From: Alphaproteobacteria bacterium
GTDB taxonomy: Bacteria > Pseudomonadota > Alphaproteobacteria > CACIAM-22H2
NCBI GenBank assembly: GCA_016793165.1
Contig: JAEULA010000052.1
Span: 1 to 64,000, forward strand
Length of the DNA stretch: 64,000 bases
Direction: 5' to 3'
The position numbers and the translations under genes are program-made. Below are positions 37,316-46,537 of this stretch, in pieces (the first letter of the stretch is position 1; each line of letters starts with the position of its first letter). A model generated the notes under the pieces. The model was not told where the DNA came from. It did not search any database and worked only from the letters and a program-made list of their open reading frames with translations.

Positions 37316-39094
37316 ATGTCCCCGTTTCGCCGTCCCTTTCTCGCGCTCCTGACCGGTGTCGCGCTGCTCGGCGCCGTCGCCGCGCAGGCCCAGCTCGCGC
37401 CGGCGCCGCAGCCCGAAGGCGCGTCTGGGACGACGCCCAAGCAGGCTGTGATCGCCACGCGCCACATGGTCGCTGCGGCCAATCCGATCGCCGCGGCGGC
37501 GGGGCGCGAGGTGCTGCGTCAGGGCGGCAGCGCCCTCGACGCGGCGATCGCGGTCCAGATGGTCCTGAATCTCGTCGAGCCGCAGAGCTCCGGCATCGGC
37601 GGCGGCGCGTTCCTCGTGCACTACGACGCCACCACGAAGGCGATCACGACCTATGACGGTCGCGAGACGGCGCCAGAGCGGATCACCGCCGAGTGGTTCA
37701 TGGGCGACGACGGCAAGCCGCTGCCCTTCGCCGAAGCGGCGATCGGCGGTCATGCGGTCGGCGTGCCCGGCCTGCTGCGCATGCTCGAGATGGCGCACAA
37801 GGATCACGGACGCCTGCCCTGGGCGCGGAACTTCGAGCAGGCGATCCAGCTGGCGCGCGACGGCTTCGCGGTCAGCCCGCGGCTGAACCGGCTCATCGCC
37901 GATACGCCGCAGCTGAAGGAGTACGAGGCGACGCGCAAGTACTTCCACGATGCCGAGGGCAAGCCGCGCGCCGTCGGCGCGCAGCTTGTGAACGACGATT
38001 TCGCCGAGACCCTGCGTCAGGTCGCCAACGGCGGCGCCGAGGCGTTCTACACGGGCGGTATCGCCCAGGACGTCGTGAAGGCCGTCGAGACGACGGGCGC
38101 GCGAACCGGGCTCGTGTCGCTCACCGATCTCGCGCATTACCGCGCCGTCAAGCGCGAGGCGGTATGCAGCACCTATCGCGTCTACCGCGTCTGCGGCATG
38201 GGACCTCCGTCGTCCGGCGGCATCGCCGTCGCGCAGACGCTGGGGCTGCTCGAGGGGTTCCCGATGGCGCGGATCGCGCCGGGATCGCTCGAGGCGATCC
38301 ACCTCGTGAGCGAGGCGACGCGGCTCGCCTTCGCCGACCGCAACCGCTACGTCGCCGACTCCGATCACGTGCCGGTGCCGGTCGTCGGTCTGCTGGAGCC
38401 GAGCTATCTCGCCCAGCGCGCGCGCCTGATCGATCCGGCGCGGCGACTGCCGGCGGTGGCGCCCGGCAACCCGCGCCATGCCCGCCTCGACCTGTTCCCG
38501 CCGACGCGGCACGACACGACGCTCGAGATCCCGGCGACCTCGCACATCAGCGTCGTCGACGGTTCCGGCAATGCGGTCGCGATGACGACGACGATCGAGA
38601 ACGCCTTCGGCGCGCGCGTCTTCGTGCGCGGCTTCCTGCTCAACAACCAGCTGACCGACTTCGCGCTCAATCCGCGCGAAGGCGACCGCGTCGTCGCCAA
38701 CGCGGTCGCCGCGGGAAAGCGACCGCGCTCGTCGATGTCGCCCACGATCGTGACCGATGCCGAGGGGCGGCTGCTGTTCACGCTCGGCTCGCCCGGTGGC
38801 GCGCGGATCATCCCCTATGTCGTCCAGACGCTGGTCGGCGTACTCGACTGGGGCCTCGACATCCAGGCGGCGATCAGCCTGCCGCGCCACGTCACGCTCG
38901 GCGGCCCGGTCGAGATCGAGCGCGGCTCCGCGCTGGTCGCGCTCGCGCCGGCATTGCGCGAGCGCGGATTCACGGTCGCGGAGAGCGAGCTCGTCAGCGG
39001 CCTGCAGGGCATCGCCGTCCTGCGCGACGGTGGCACGACCCGTCTCGTCGGCGGTGCCGATCCGCGGCGCGAAGGCGAGGCCGCCGGCGACTGA
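37316..39094 (+). CDS. ggt: Gamma-glutamyltransferase (periplasmic)
   Basis: 592 residues with a Sec signal peptide (1-26, ending VAAQAQ). It cleaves glutathione and transfers the gamma-glutamyl group. The proenzyme splits itself before a threonine: here Thr-408 in IPATSHISVVD aligns with E. coli Thr391. Other marks are SSGIGGGAFLVHYD with the substrate-binding DGRETAP, GPPSSGGIAVAQ and LNNQLTDFALNP. It stands alone, divergent from rpmH. Confidence 0.95.
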   Translation: MSPFRRPFLALLTGVALLGAVAAQAQLAPAPQPEGASGTTPKQAVIATRHMVAAANPIAAAAGREVLRQGGSALDAAIAVQMVLNLVEPQSSGIGGGAFLVHYDATTKAITTYDGRETAPERITAEWFMGDDGKPLPFAEAAIGGHAVGVPGLLRMLEMAHKDHGRLPWARNFEQAIQLARDGFAVSPRLNRLIADTPQLKEYEATRKYFHDAEGKPRAVGAQLVNDDFAETLRQVANGGAEAFYTGGIAQDVVKAVETTGARTGLVSLTDLAHYRAVKREAVCSTYRVYRVCGMGPPSSGGIAVAQTLGLLEGFPMARIAPGSLEAIHLVSEATRLAFADRNRYVADSDHVPVPVVGLLEPSYLAQRARLIDPARRLPAVAPGNPRHARLDLFPPTRHDTTLEIPATSHISVVDGSGNAVAMTTTIENAFGARVFVRGFLLNNQLTDFALNPREGDRVVANAVAAGKRPRSSMSPTIVTDAEGRLLFTLGSPGGARIIPYVVQTLVGVLDWGLDIQAAISLPRHVTLGGPVEIERGSALVALAPALRERGFTVAESELVSGLQGIAVLRDGGTTRLVGGADPRREGEAAGD

Positions 39095-39289
39095 CGGTCC
39101 GCGCGCGGGTTCGCCCGGCGTGCGGTCCCTGCAAGGGCGCCTGACAGCTCCCATCCCGGCCCTCAATGGCCGCTGCGGCGTCCGTGTCGTCGGCGCAGGG
39201 ACGTCGGACTCGGTCCTGCTCGTGGCGGGGCGCGTCGGGATGCCCGCGGGCGCTGCAGACGGCGTCGACGTGCACCCGGCCAAAGTCCG

Positions 39290-39544
39290 TTGCCGCCTGC
39301 GGACCGCGCAAATTGGCGCTGGCACCGTGTGGAGCTTCGCGCCGGCGACGACCTGCACGACGCGCGCGCTCGACGCCAGCTGCGCCGGCTGTTCCGGCGG
39401 CTCGCGGCAGCGCAGCGGCCCGGGGCCCGCGCTGCTCCGGGCGACGGCCCTCGCCGGGCGGTGGTGCTTGCAGCGACGAAGCTGAGACAACGCGGGGGCG
39501 CCGTGATAGACGGCGGCATCACCGCCTCCGGAGATCACGCCTGA
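39290..39544 (+). CDS. Possible small arginine/alanine-rich protein
   Basis: A frame of 84 codons from a TTG ends at a TGA that overlaps the presumed CTG start of rlmI. The last 45 residues (for example VVLAATKLRQRGGAVIDGG, then ITASGDHA) look more natural than the neighbouring frames. There is no clear ribosome site and no recognised family; the first part could be chance. The remaining 195 bases after ggt show nothing else. Confidence 0.3.
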   Translation: MPPADRANWRWHRVELRAGDDLHDARARRQLRRLFRRLAAAQRPGARAAPGDGPRRAVVLAATKLRQRGGAVIDGGITASGDHA

Positions 39545-40740
39545 CCGCCGATCCGACGCCGCTTCCGACGCTGCGCCTGCAACCCGGCCGCCACAAGCGG
39601 GTCCGGTTCGGGCATCCCTGGGTGTTCTCCAACGAGGTCGTGATGGACGCGGCCGCGAAGGCGCTTCCGGCAGGGGGACTCGTGCGCCTGGAGGCGGCGC
39701 AGGGCGAGTTCCTCGGCCAGGCGACGTTCAACCCCCACACGCTGATCGCCGCGCGAGTCCTCACCGTGGAGGCAGCGGCGGCGATCGACGTCGAGTTCTT
39801 CGCTGCGCGCCTCAGCCGCGCGCTCGCCCTGCGCGAGCGGCTCTATCCGGGCGGCTTCTACCGGCTCGTCCATGCCGAGGCCGACGGCCTGCCCGGCCTG
39901 ATCATCGACCGCTTCGGCGACACGCTGACGATCCAGTTGAACACCGCCGGCATGGAGCGGCTGCGCGCGCCGCTGCTCGAGGCGCTCGACCGCCTCATGG
40001 CGCCCGCGACCATCGTCCTGCGCAACGACACGCCGGCGCGCGGGCTCGAGGGGCTGCCGCCGGCCGTCGAGACGCTGCGCGGGGCGCCGGCGACGCCGCT
40101 GCCGATCGACGAGAACGGGCTGCGTTATTTCGCCGATCTCGGCGGCGGGCAGAAGACCGGCTGGTACTACGACCAGCGCGAAAACAGGGCGCTGGTGGCG
40201 GGGCTCGCCGCCGGCGCGCGCGTGCTGGACGCCTACTGCTACGCCGGCGGATTCGGCCTCGCCGCGGCGGTGCGCGGCGCGACCGCGGTGACGCTGCTCG
40301 ATCGCTCCGAGCCGGCGCTCGCCCTCGCGGCTCAGGCCGCGACCGCGAACGGAGTCGGCGATCGCTGCCGCTTCGAGCGGGCCGAGGTCTTCGAGGCGCT
40401 CGAAGCCATGGACGCGGCCGGCACGCGCTTCGACATCGTCGTCGCCGATCCGCCGGCCTTCGTGAAGTCGCGCAAGGACCTCGGGGCCGGCGTGCGCGGC
40501 TACCGCAAGCTTGCGCGTCTCGCTGCCCGACTGGTGACGCCGGGCGGTTTCCTGTTCATCGCCTCGTGCTCGCATCACGTCGAGCCGGCGATGTTCGCGG
40601 AGCAGGTGGCGCATGGATTGGACGACACCGGCCGCGCGGCGCGGATCCTGCGCAGCGTCGGCGCCGGCTGCGACCATCCCGTCCACCCGCATCTGCCGGA
40701 GAGCGCCTATCTCAAGGGGCAGCTCCTGCAGCTCGACTGA
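39541..40740 (+). CDS. rlmI: RlmI-type 23S rRNA (cytosine-C5)-methyltransferase, apparent CTG start
   Basis: 399 residues. An N-terminal PUA-like domain (PTLRLQPGRHKRVRFGHPWVF) is followed by the Rossmann methyltransferase with YYDQRENRALVAGLA, VLDAYCYAGGFGLAAA (SAM motif) and VVADPPAFVKSRKDL (motif IV). E. coli RlmI makes m5C1962; orthology is likely but not proven. The conserved N-terminus begins within 10 residues of CTG at 39541, which has GGAG seven bases upstream; the frame has no ATG, GTG or TTG for a long way before that, and the next ATG is inside the conserved domain. Confidence 0.87.
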   Translation: MTADPTPLPTLRLQPGRHKRVRFGHPWVFSNEVVMDAAAKALPAGGLVRLEAAQGEFLGQATFNPHTLIAARVLTVEAAAAIDVEFFAARLSRALALRERLYPGGFYRLVHAEADGLPGLIIDRFGDTLTIQLNTAGMERLRAPLLEALDRLMAPATIVLRNDTPARGLEGLPPAVETLRGAPATPLPIDENGLRYFADLGGGQKTGWYYDQRENRALVAGLAAGARVLDAYCYAGGFGLAAAVRGATAVTLLDRSEPALALAAQAATANGVGDRCRFERAEVFEALEAMDAAGTRFDIVVADPPAFVKSRKDLGAGVRGYRKLARLAARLVTPGGFLFIASCSHHVEPAMFAEQVAHGLDDTGRAARILRSVGAGCDHPVHPHLPESAYLKGQLLQLD

Positions 40741-40828
40741 TCCGGGCGGCGGTGCCGAGATCCGGCCTCGCGCGTCACAGAAAATGCTGCCGGTGGCACC
40801 GTTCGTCGCGGCAGACTGGCCGTCGAAC

Positions 40829-41449
40829 ATGAGGTCGAACATGAGATGGATCGCTATCCGCGGCGTCGCGGCCCTGCTCTTGTCCGCCGTCTGCGTCGCG
40901 GCGAACGCCCAGACGACGTGGCGCGACATTCCCTGCGCGCAGTCGCTGGTGCTGGTCGCCGCGGCGAGCGGCGTCGCCTGCCAGGTGCAGCAACCGCTCG
41001 TCGAAAGCGCGAACGTGCCGACGAACTATTCGGCCGTGGGGACGCTCAACGACGTGCGCGTCAACCTGCGCCTCACCCATGCCAAGGCGCCGAACCACTT
41101 CCGTCCCTATCCGGAGCAGGAGTCCGTTCGCTCGATCCGCGGCTTCGCGGCCGAGATCATGGGCGCAGGACTCACCGACTGGTCCGGCCCCTCGGCGCAG
41201 CGCGCCCTCGTCTTCATGACGTTCCGTGCCAAGGACCGGACGTGCATCGGCTTCGACATCCCCGGGCCGCCGCATTCGCGGGAGGCGCCGGCGCATCTGC
41301 ACGGCTGGGTGCTGCGCGGCCTGCTCTGTCCGCCGGACGGCCAGCCGACCAATCGCCGCGCCGTGATCCGCTATCTCGAGTCCGTCCGCGTCGCGGTCGC
41401 CGACCCGACGCGCAACGTCATGGGCACCGAGCTGCAACCCTGGCCGTAG
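40829..41449 (+). CDS. Secreted hypothetical protein
   Basis: 206 residues from ATG 40829 (or 202 from ATG 40841). A signal peptide is clear: RWIAIRGVAALLLSAVCVAANAQ, cleaved after ANA. The mature protein has two cysteine pairs (CAQ...ACQV and RTCIGF...LLCPP) that could form disulfides in the periplasm. A FRPYPEQESVRSIRGFAAEIM segment and YLESVRVA at the end show no known family. Stands alone between rlmI and a convergent kinase gene. Confidence 0.75.
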   Translation: MRSNMRWIAIRGVAALLLSAVCVAANAQTTWRDIPCAQSLVLVAAASGVACQVQQPLVESANVPTNYSAVGTLNDVRVNLRLTHAKAPNHFRPYPEQESVRSIRGFAAEIMGAGLTDWSGPSAQRALVFMTFRAKDRTCIGFDIPGPPHSREAPAHLHGWVLRGLLCPPDGQPTNRRAVIRYLESVRVAVADPTRNVMGTELQPWP

Positions 41450-41479
41450 GCGCCGGCGCGGCGGGCACCGTCGTCGCGC

Positions 41480-42826
41480 TCAAGCGCGCGGGAACACCAG
41501 TCGGAAGCATGCGCCGCCGCCGATCGCGTCCTCGACGCGCACGCTGCCGCCGTGGCGATCCATCACCGCCGCGGTGATGCTCAGGCCGATCCCCGCGCCC
41601 GGCTCCGGCTCGTCGCGGCCGCGCCAGAAGCGCTCGAACACACGGGTGCGATCCTCCGCCGCAATGCCCGGTCCGCGGTCACGCACCGCGACGCTGCCGT
41701 CGCCCGGGACGTCGATGTCGACGACGGCGCCGCGCGGCGAGTGCCGGATCGCGTTGGCCACGACGTTGCCCAGGGCCTGGGCGATCCACATCGCATCGCC
41801 GCGAATCCGCGTCGGCACCGCCGCCCCCAGCGCGAGGGTGACGCCGCGCTCGATCGCGCCGGGCGCGAACTCGGCGCCGACGCGCCGGGCGATGTCGGCA
41901 AGGTCGATCGGCGTGTCCGGTGCCGGCCCGGCCGCCTCGATGCGGGCGGCGTCGAGCAGCCCGGCGACGAGCGTGCGGAGGTGATCGAGCGGCTCGCGCA
42001 GTCGCCGCGCGGTCTCCGGCGTCTCGCCGGCCGAGATGCGCGCCTCGAGCCGCGCGAGCGGCGTTCGCAGCTGGTGCGCGGCATCGGCCGTGAATCGGCG
42101 CTCGCGCTCCAGGTTTCCTTCGAGATCGTCGATCAGCGCATTGATCGTTGCCGCCACCGGCTTGAGCTCGATCGGGGTCTGCGCGACCGGAAGGCGTCGC
42201 GGCGGCGCCGCGGCCGCGTCGGCGACGCGCGCGAGCGGGCGAAGCGTGGCGCGGATGGTCAGCGTGGTCACGGCGATCTGGACCGCGAGCCCGATCAGCA
42301 GCGCCAGGGCGAAGTGCTCGACGAGTTCCTGCATCACCGAGTCCGCGAACACGTCGGGATGCTGCGGCCCCTGGCCGACCTGCAGCACGAGATCCGGCGC
42401 CTCCGACAGACGGACCTGCACGCCGCGGCCCACGAGCGCGGTGGCGGGATCCTCGTAGACGAAATACGACCCCAGCGCCGTGCTGCGCGGATCGACGATC
42501 GGCCGGTCGAGGCCCGGCGAGGCGGCGCGAAGCACGCCGTCGCGGGTGGCGACCGCGAAGCGCGCCGCACCTTCGGGCGCGTCGTAGAGCGCCTTCAGCG
42601 CGCGCGGCAGCTCGAGCCCGACCGTGTCGCCGGTGATTCGCAGCGCCGGCCGCAGGGCGTCGATCTGGTCCCAGAGGGTGAGGTCGCGGAGCCCTTCGAG
42701 GCGGTGGTCCGCGAAGCGCAGCGACAGCCCCAGGATCGCCGCGACGATGGTCACGCTGGCGATGTTGGCGAAGACCACCGTCCGCCAGACCAGCGAATGG
42801 CGGAGATGCTCGAGCAGGCGCCTCAT
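41480..42826 (-). CDS. Two-component sensor histidine kinase (QseC/TctE-like)
   Basis: 448 residues. Membrane helices at about 14-37 and 172-192 bracket a 130-residue periplasmic sensor, followed by a HAMP-like linker, the HisKA box FTADAAHQLRTPLARLEA with His-251, and HATPase with NVVANAIRHSP, RDRGPGIA and GAGIGLSIT. The periplasmic domain resembles the 2CSK_N type used for carboxylates and similar small ligands. The start overlaps the response-regulator stop, so the pair is co-translated. Confidence 0.92.
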   Translation of the reverse strand: MRRLLEHLRHSLVWRTVVFANIASVTIVAAILGLSLRFADHRLEGLRDLTLWDQIDALRPALRITGDTVGLELPRALKALYDAPEGAARFAVATRDGVLRAASPGLDRPIVDPRSTALGSYFVYEDPATALVGRGVQVRLSEAPDLVLQVGQGPQHPDVFADSVMQELVEHFALALLIGLAVQIAVTTLTIRATLRPLARVADAAAAPPRRLPVAQTPIELKPVAATINALIDDLEGNLERERRFTADAAHQLRTPLARLEARISAGETPETARRLREPLDHLRTLVAGLLDAARIEAAGPAPDTPIDLADIARRVGAEFAPGAIERGVTLALGAAVPTRIRGDAMWIAQALGNVVANAIRHSPRGAVVDIDVPGDGSVAVRDRGPGIAAEDRTRVFERFWRGRDEPEPGAGIGLSITAAVMDRHGGSVRVEDAIGGGACFRLVFPRA

Positions 42827-43515
42827 GCGGCGCGGACCAGCAGGTAGCCGATGCCCTTGATCGTGTGCAGGGCGACGCGCGCGTGCGCGTCGGCGAGCCG
42901 CCGGCGCAGGCGATGGACGAGAACCTCGAGTGCGGCGGTCGTCGCCGGCTTCTCCGCGAACACGGCGTCGACGACGGCGGTGCGGGCGACGACGGTTCCG
43001 AGATGGCGGGCGAGCAGCGCCAGCAGCATCGCTTCGCGCGGCGTGAAGCCGGCGGGCTCGCCGTCGATGGTGACGATGCCTGCGGCGGCGTCGATGGCGA
43101 CGTTCTCGATGAGGAGCCGCTGGCCGCCGGCGCCCGCGGCGCGCCTCAGCACCGCGCGGATGCGCGCGTCGAGCTCCTCGACCGGGAAAGGCTTGGTCAG
43201 GTAGTCGTCGGCTCCGCTGCCCAGCCCGGTCACGCGGCTCACGAGATCGTCCTGCGCGGTGATCACGATGACCGGCGGCGTCGTCCCCGCGCGCTCCGTG
43301 CGCAGGCCGGCAAGGAGCTCCATCCCGTTGCCGTCGGGAAGGGAGAGGTCGAGCAGAACGAGATCGAAGCCTTCGCGACCCAAGGCGGAGCGGGCGGCGG
43401 CGAGGCCGAGCGCCCCGGTCACGGACCAGCCGCGCCGCGACAGCGCCTCGGAAAGATCGGCCGCCAGGGCACGATCGTCTTCGACCAGCAGAAGCTTGTT
43501 CGTCGCCGACTGCAT
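42823..43515 (-). CDS. OmpR/PhoB-family response regulator
   Basis: 230 residues. Receiver domain with the acidic pair at 12-14 (VEDD), phosphorylated Asp-56 in LLDLSLPDG and Lys in YLTKPF; the C-terminal winged helix (about 130-228) ends with RRRLADAHARVALHTIKGIGYLL, typical of the QseB/TctD group. It pairs with the downstream kinase. Its own promoter region is the 62 bases before the start; no target operator was recognised. Confidence 0.94.
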   Translation of the reverse strand: MQSATNKLLLVEDDRALAADLSEALSRRGWSVTGALGLAAARSALGREGFDLVLLDLSLPDGNGMELLAGLRTERAGTTPPVIVITAQDDLVSRVTGLGSGADDYLTKPFPVEELDARIRAVLRRAAGAGGQRLLIENVAIDAAAGIVTIDGEPAGFTPREAMLLALLARHLGTVVARTAVVDAVFAEKPATTAALEVLVHRLRRRLADAHARVALHTIKGIGYLLVRAA

Positions 43516-43577
43516 GCAAGGGCCGTCCGGGATGCGCCGCGCGCGCGACGCATCCTAGACGAGCCCGGCGTCGGGGG

Positions 43578-44672
43578 TTACCGGCGACGATGCCGCAGCA
43601 ATCCGATCACTGCCGGGGCCAGCAGAAGTGCGGAAGCCGGCACCGGCACGTCGGCAGGTGCCGGGGGCGCGAAGACCGGCTCGCCGCCGGCGAAGTTGAC
43701 GCCGACCATCTGCGCGCCGATCGGATCGCCGATGCAGGTGGGAACGCACAGCGCGCTGTCGGGATTGTCGGCCTTCGCCTCGTGGCTCTCCGGGTCGTAG
43801 GGCCCGACATAGGCGAAGAACTCGTAGCGCCGGACGACCGCGCCGTCGCCGCCGCCGTGGTCGCCTGCTTCCTCCTCGCTCTCGGCGGCCTCGCCGGGCG
43901 GGGGCGATTGCAGCAGCTTCCACTCGATCTCGGGCGGCTCGGCGAGCGCGGCGTCGATGATCGGCGCGCCGCCGAGAAGGTCCTCGAGCTCGATCTCGTC
44001 GGAGGTCTCGATCTTGTAGATCTTGACCCAGATCGCCTCGCCCCATTGCGGTTCGCCGCCGGGCGGCGTCTCGGGTGCCGGCGGCGCCTGGATCACGGCC
44101 TGGACGACCGGCGGCGCGGCGGGGTCGGCCGGCGGCGTCACGGTCACGACCGGGGCGGGGAGGCTGACCGTCCCGCCGTCGGCGATCAGCGCGCCGGCCG
44201 TCGAGGGGTCGGCGACGAGCCAGCGATAGGTGGTCTTCGTCGCGGCCTTGCCCAGCGACACGCCGAAATGCTCGCAGCCGCTTCCTTCATAGTCGCCGAT
44301 CGGCCCGCCGCTGTAGCAGTCGTGGCCCGAGGCGGTGGGAATGCTCGAGGGAGGTGGCAGCGCGGTGCCGGTGACGAAGGCGCCGCCGGAGTAAGGGCTC
44401 GCGTAGCGCACGATGACGCCGGTCGGAATGGGCACCACGGTCGGCGTGCCGTAGCGGCTGTAGGGGCCGCCGAACGTGTACCAGACGTCCGAGCTGTCGA
44501 TGCCTTCGAGCTCGATCTCGAAGCCGCGGCCGGTCTGCCCCGTGTTGTTGTAGACGTCGAAGTTGTCGATCGTGCCGATCGTCGTCGGAGAGGCGCCGGC
44601 GAGGCCGGCCGTGACGAGCAGGCCGGCGAGGGCCGAGGCGCCCAGAAGGGCGCGGCGAACGGATCTGGTCAT
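43578..44672 (-). CDS. Secreted protein with PEP-CTERM-like C-terminal anchor
   Basis: 364 residues. Signal peptide 1-28 (ALLGASALAGLLVTAGLAGAS). The middle has proline-rich and acidic low-complexity stretches (EEEAGDHGGGDGAV). The C-terminus VPVPASALLLAPAVIGLLRHRRR has the order of exosortase sorting signals: a V-P-x-P-A motif, one membrane helix and an arginine cluster. It is probably exported, cleaved and anchored or released if an exosortase exists elsewhere. ATG at 44672 has GGGGAG four bases upstream. Function of the mature protein unknown. Confidence 0.75.
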   Translation of the reverse strand: MTRSVRRALLGASALAGLLVTAGLAGASPTTIGTIDNFDVYNNTGQTGRGFEIELEGIDSSDVWYTFGGPYSRYGTPTVVPIPTGVIVRYASPYSGGAFVTGTALPPPSSIPTASGHDCYSGGPIGDYEGSGCEHFGVSLGKAATKTTYRWLVADPSTAGALIADGGTVSLPAPVVTVTPPADPAAPPVVQAVIQAPPAPETPPGGEPQWGEAIWVKIYKIETSDEIELEDLLGGAPIIDAALAEPPEIEWKLLQSPPPGEAAESEEEAGDHGGGDGAVVRRYEFFAYVGPYDPESHEAKADNPDSALCVPTCIGDPIGAQMVGVNFAGGEPVFAPPAPADVPVPASALLLAPAVIGLLRHRRR

Positions 44673-44769
44673 CGAACTCCCCACGGTTGATCACGGCGCC
44701 GTGATGCGCCGTCCGCCATGGTGAAAGTTCCGTGCCAGGAGCAGGCCGGGTTTGATTTCTCTCAAGGAC

Positions 44770-44794
44770 GGCGGCCCGTCGCGGCCGGGCCGCC
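44770..44794 (-). terminator. Hairpin downstream of the DUF547 gene
   Basis: A 9-bp GC stem (44770-44778 with 44786-44794) with a 7-base loop lies 38 bases past the stop of the DUF547 gene. There is no strong T-run on the minus strand; it is a likely weak terminator. Confidence 0.5.
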
Positions 44795-44832
44795 TGAAAG
44801 CAAAATGTAAGCTGTAAGAAACGGCGACGCTG

Positions 44833-45672
44833 TCAGCCGCCCGGGCTTCCGGCGTCGTTCAGCGCCCAGTCGTAGGCGTCGCCGGCGATGCGATCGACGC
44901 CTCCGAGTGCCCGGGCGAGGGAAGGCGCGGCGAATCGACGCAGGTGCGCGATCACGGTCGCGTCGGTGCCGCCGAAGTCTTCCTTGAACCAGGCGTAGAT
45001 CGACGATGTCGTCAGACGTCCGTCGCGCAAGCTCGCGCCGCGCGGGTGGTTCACGTAGGCCCGCGCGCCGGAATCGAGCATGACCTCCATGGTCGCGGCG
45101 GTGAAGGCGTCGCGCGGCAGGTTGGGGCAGCCGATGGAGGCGCAATTGACCGCGTAGTGCGTGCGCGGGTCGTTCCAGATGGGGCGCAGGATGCGGTGCT
45201 CGATATCGTCGAGCGACAGTCGCTCGCCCTCGATCGTGACGAGCTTCTTGCCCCAGGGGCCGGCGGCGAACAGGCCGGGCGAGATCCGGATGTCGCGGAT
45301 CGAGCGCACCGGATAGGCGCCGAGAACGACCTGGACCGTGAGGGCGTTGTAGAGGTTGATCCAGAAGGCGCGCTGCTCGTCGCGCGCGAGCGCGCCGACG
45401 GCGGTGCCGGCCAGCATGCTCAGATAGGCGTCGAGTGCCGCCTTGTCCGCGCCCGCGACGCGCGCATAGGCGAGACGATGGATGCCGTCGTCGCCGGCGA
45501 CGACATGGCGCTTGAGGAAGCCGTCCCAGGCGCCATGGTCGATGCGCCGCGCCGATGCGGGATCCTGCGCCTGCCATCGTGGCCACGGCTCGGGCTTCGG
45601 TGCCGCCATGGCACTCAGCGGCAGGGTTGCCGTGACGCCGGCGCGCAGCAGGATGGAGCGGCGGGTGGACAC
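44833..45672 (-). CDS. DUF547 domain protein, exported
   Basis: 279 residues from a GTG. The N-terminus MSTRRSILLRAGVTATLPLSAMA resembles a short signal, possibly Tat-type with its RR. The DUF547 core is plain: AFWINLYNALTVQVVLGAYP, SIRDI, LSLDDIEHRILRP, and HYAVNCASIGCPNL with the conserved Cys and His pair. The domain is thought to be a papain-like transglutaminase fold, but the reaction is not known. Stands alone. Confidence 0.85.
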   Translation of the reverse strand: MSTRRSILLRAGVTATLPLSAMAAPKPEPWPRWQAQDPASARRIDHGAWDGFLKRHVVAGDDGIHRLAYARVAGADKAALDAYLSMLAGTAVGALARDEQRAFWINLYNALTVQVVLGAYPVRSIRDIRISPGLFAAGPWGKKLVTIEGERLSLDDIEHRILRPIWNDPRTHYAVNCASIGCPNLPRDAFTAATMEVMLDSGARAYVNHPRGASLRDGRLTTSSIYAWFKEDFGGTDATVIAHLRRFAAPSLARALGGVDRIAGDAYDWALNDAGSPGG

Positions 45673-45732
45673 GCGACGACCTTTCGGGATGACGGCTTCG
45701 AGGCCTGGCGGGCGATCACGTCGGGGTCGCGC

Positions 45733-46506
45733 TCACCGCGCCGGCGCCAGCGCGACGATGAACAGGCGGCGGAAGGCGAACAGCGTCGTGCCGTCGTCGC
45801 GACGGGGGTAGGCCGGCGCCAGTCGCGCGCGGTAGGCGGCCAGGAACGGCTCGCGCTGCGCCGACGGCAGCGCATCGAGGAAGGGTTTCACCGCTGTCGC
45901 CCGGGTCCACTCGACGACGGCATCGTCGCCCGTCAGCACCTGCAGGTACTCGGTCTCCCAGACATCGACGGCCGCCGCATGCGGCTTGAGCCACTCGTAG
46001 TATTGCGCGGGCGCGGCCACCGGCGTCGGCCCGAGCAGCGGCGCGAGCGCGGCGGCCCAGGCCGGCTCGCGCGCGGTCTCGTAGAGCGCGGTGTGCGATC
46101 GCGCCGCGAAATTGCGCGGCATCTGGACGGCGAGCGCTCCGCCGGGCGCGACCTGGCGCATGAGGTGCGCGAAGAGCCGCGCGTGGTCGGGCACCCAGTG
46201 CAGCACCGCATTCGAGAACACGACGTCCGCGGGTTCGGGCGCGGACCAGCCGACGAGGTCGCACTCGATCCACTCGATGCCGGCGATCTTGCGCGCCTTC
46301 GCCAGCATCTCGGGCGAGTTGTCGAGCCCGACGATGCGCGCCCGCGACCAGCGCTCGCGCAGGGCGGCCGTGAGGTTGCCGGCGCCGCACCCGAGGTCCC
46401 ACACGCTGGACGGCGCGTCGATCGGGATCCGGGCGAGCAGCTCGAGGCCGGGGCGCGCGCGATGATCGGCGAACTTCAGGTACTGGTCGGCGTTCCAGAT
46501 CGTCAT
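45733..46506 (-). CDS. tam: Trans-aconitate 2-methyltransferase
   Basis: 257 residues. It methylates trans-aconitate, a damaging by-product of aconitase, with SAM. The family start TIWNADQYLKFADHRARPGLELLARI is diagnostic, and SAM motif I is VWDLGCGAGNLT (about 34-45), followed by GLDNSPEMLAKAR and NAVLHWVPDH. Lies 31 bases after the neighbouring kinase gene on the same strand. Confidence 0.92.
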   Translation of the reverse strand: MTIWNADQYLKFADHRARPGLELLARIPIDAPSSVWDLGCGAGNLTAALRERWSRARIVGLDNSPEMLAKARKIAGIEWIECDLVGWSAPEPADVVFSNAVLHWVPDHARLFAHLMRQVAPGGALAVQMPRNFAARSHTALYETAREPAWAAALAPLLGPTPVAAPAQYYEWLKPHAAAVDVWETEYLQVLTGDDAVVEWTRATAVKPFLDALPSAQREPFLAAYRARLAPAYPRRDDGTTLFAFRRLFIVALAPAR

Positions 46507-46537
46507 CTCCGGGCTCCCGTGTCCGTCGCGTCGCGCC

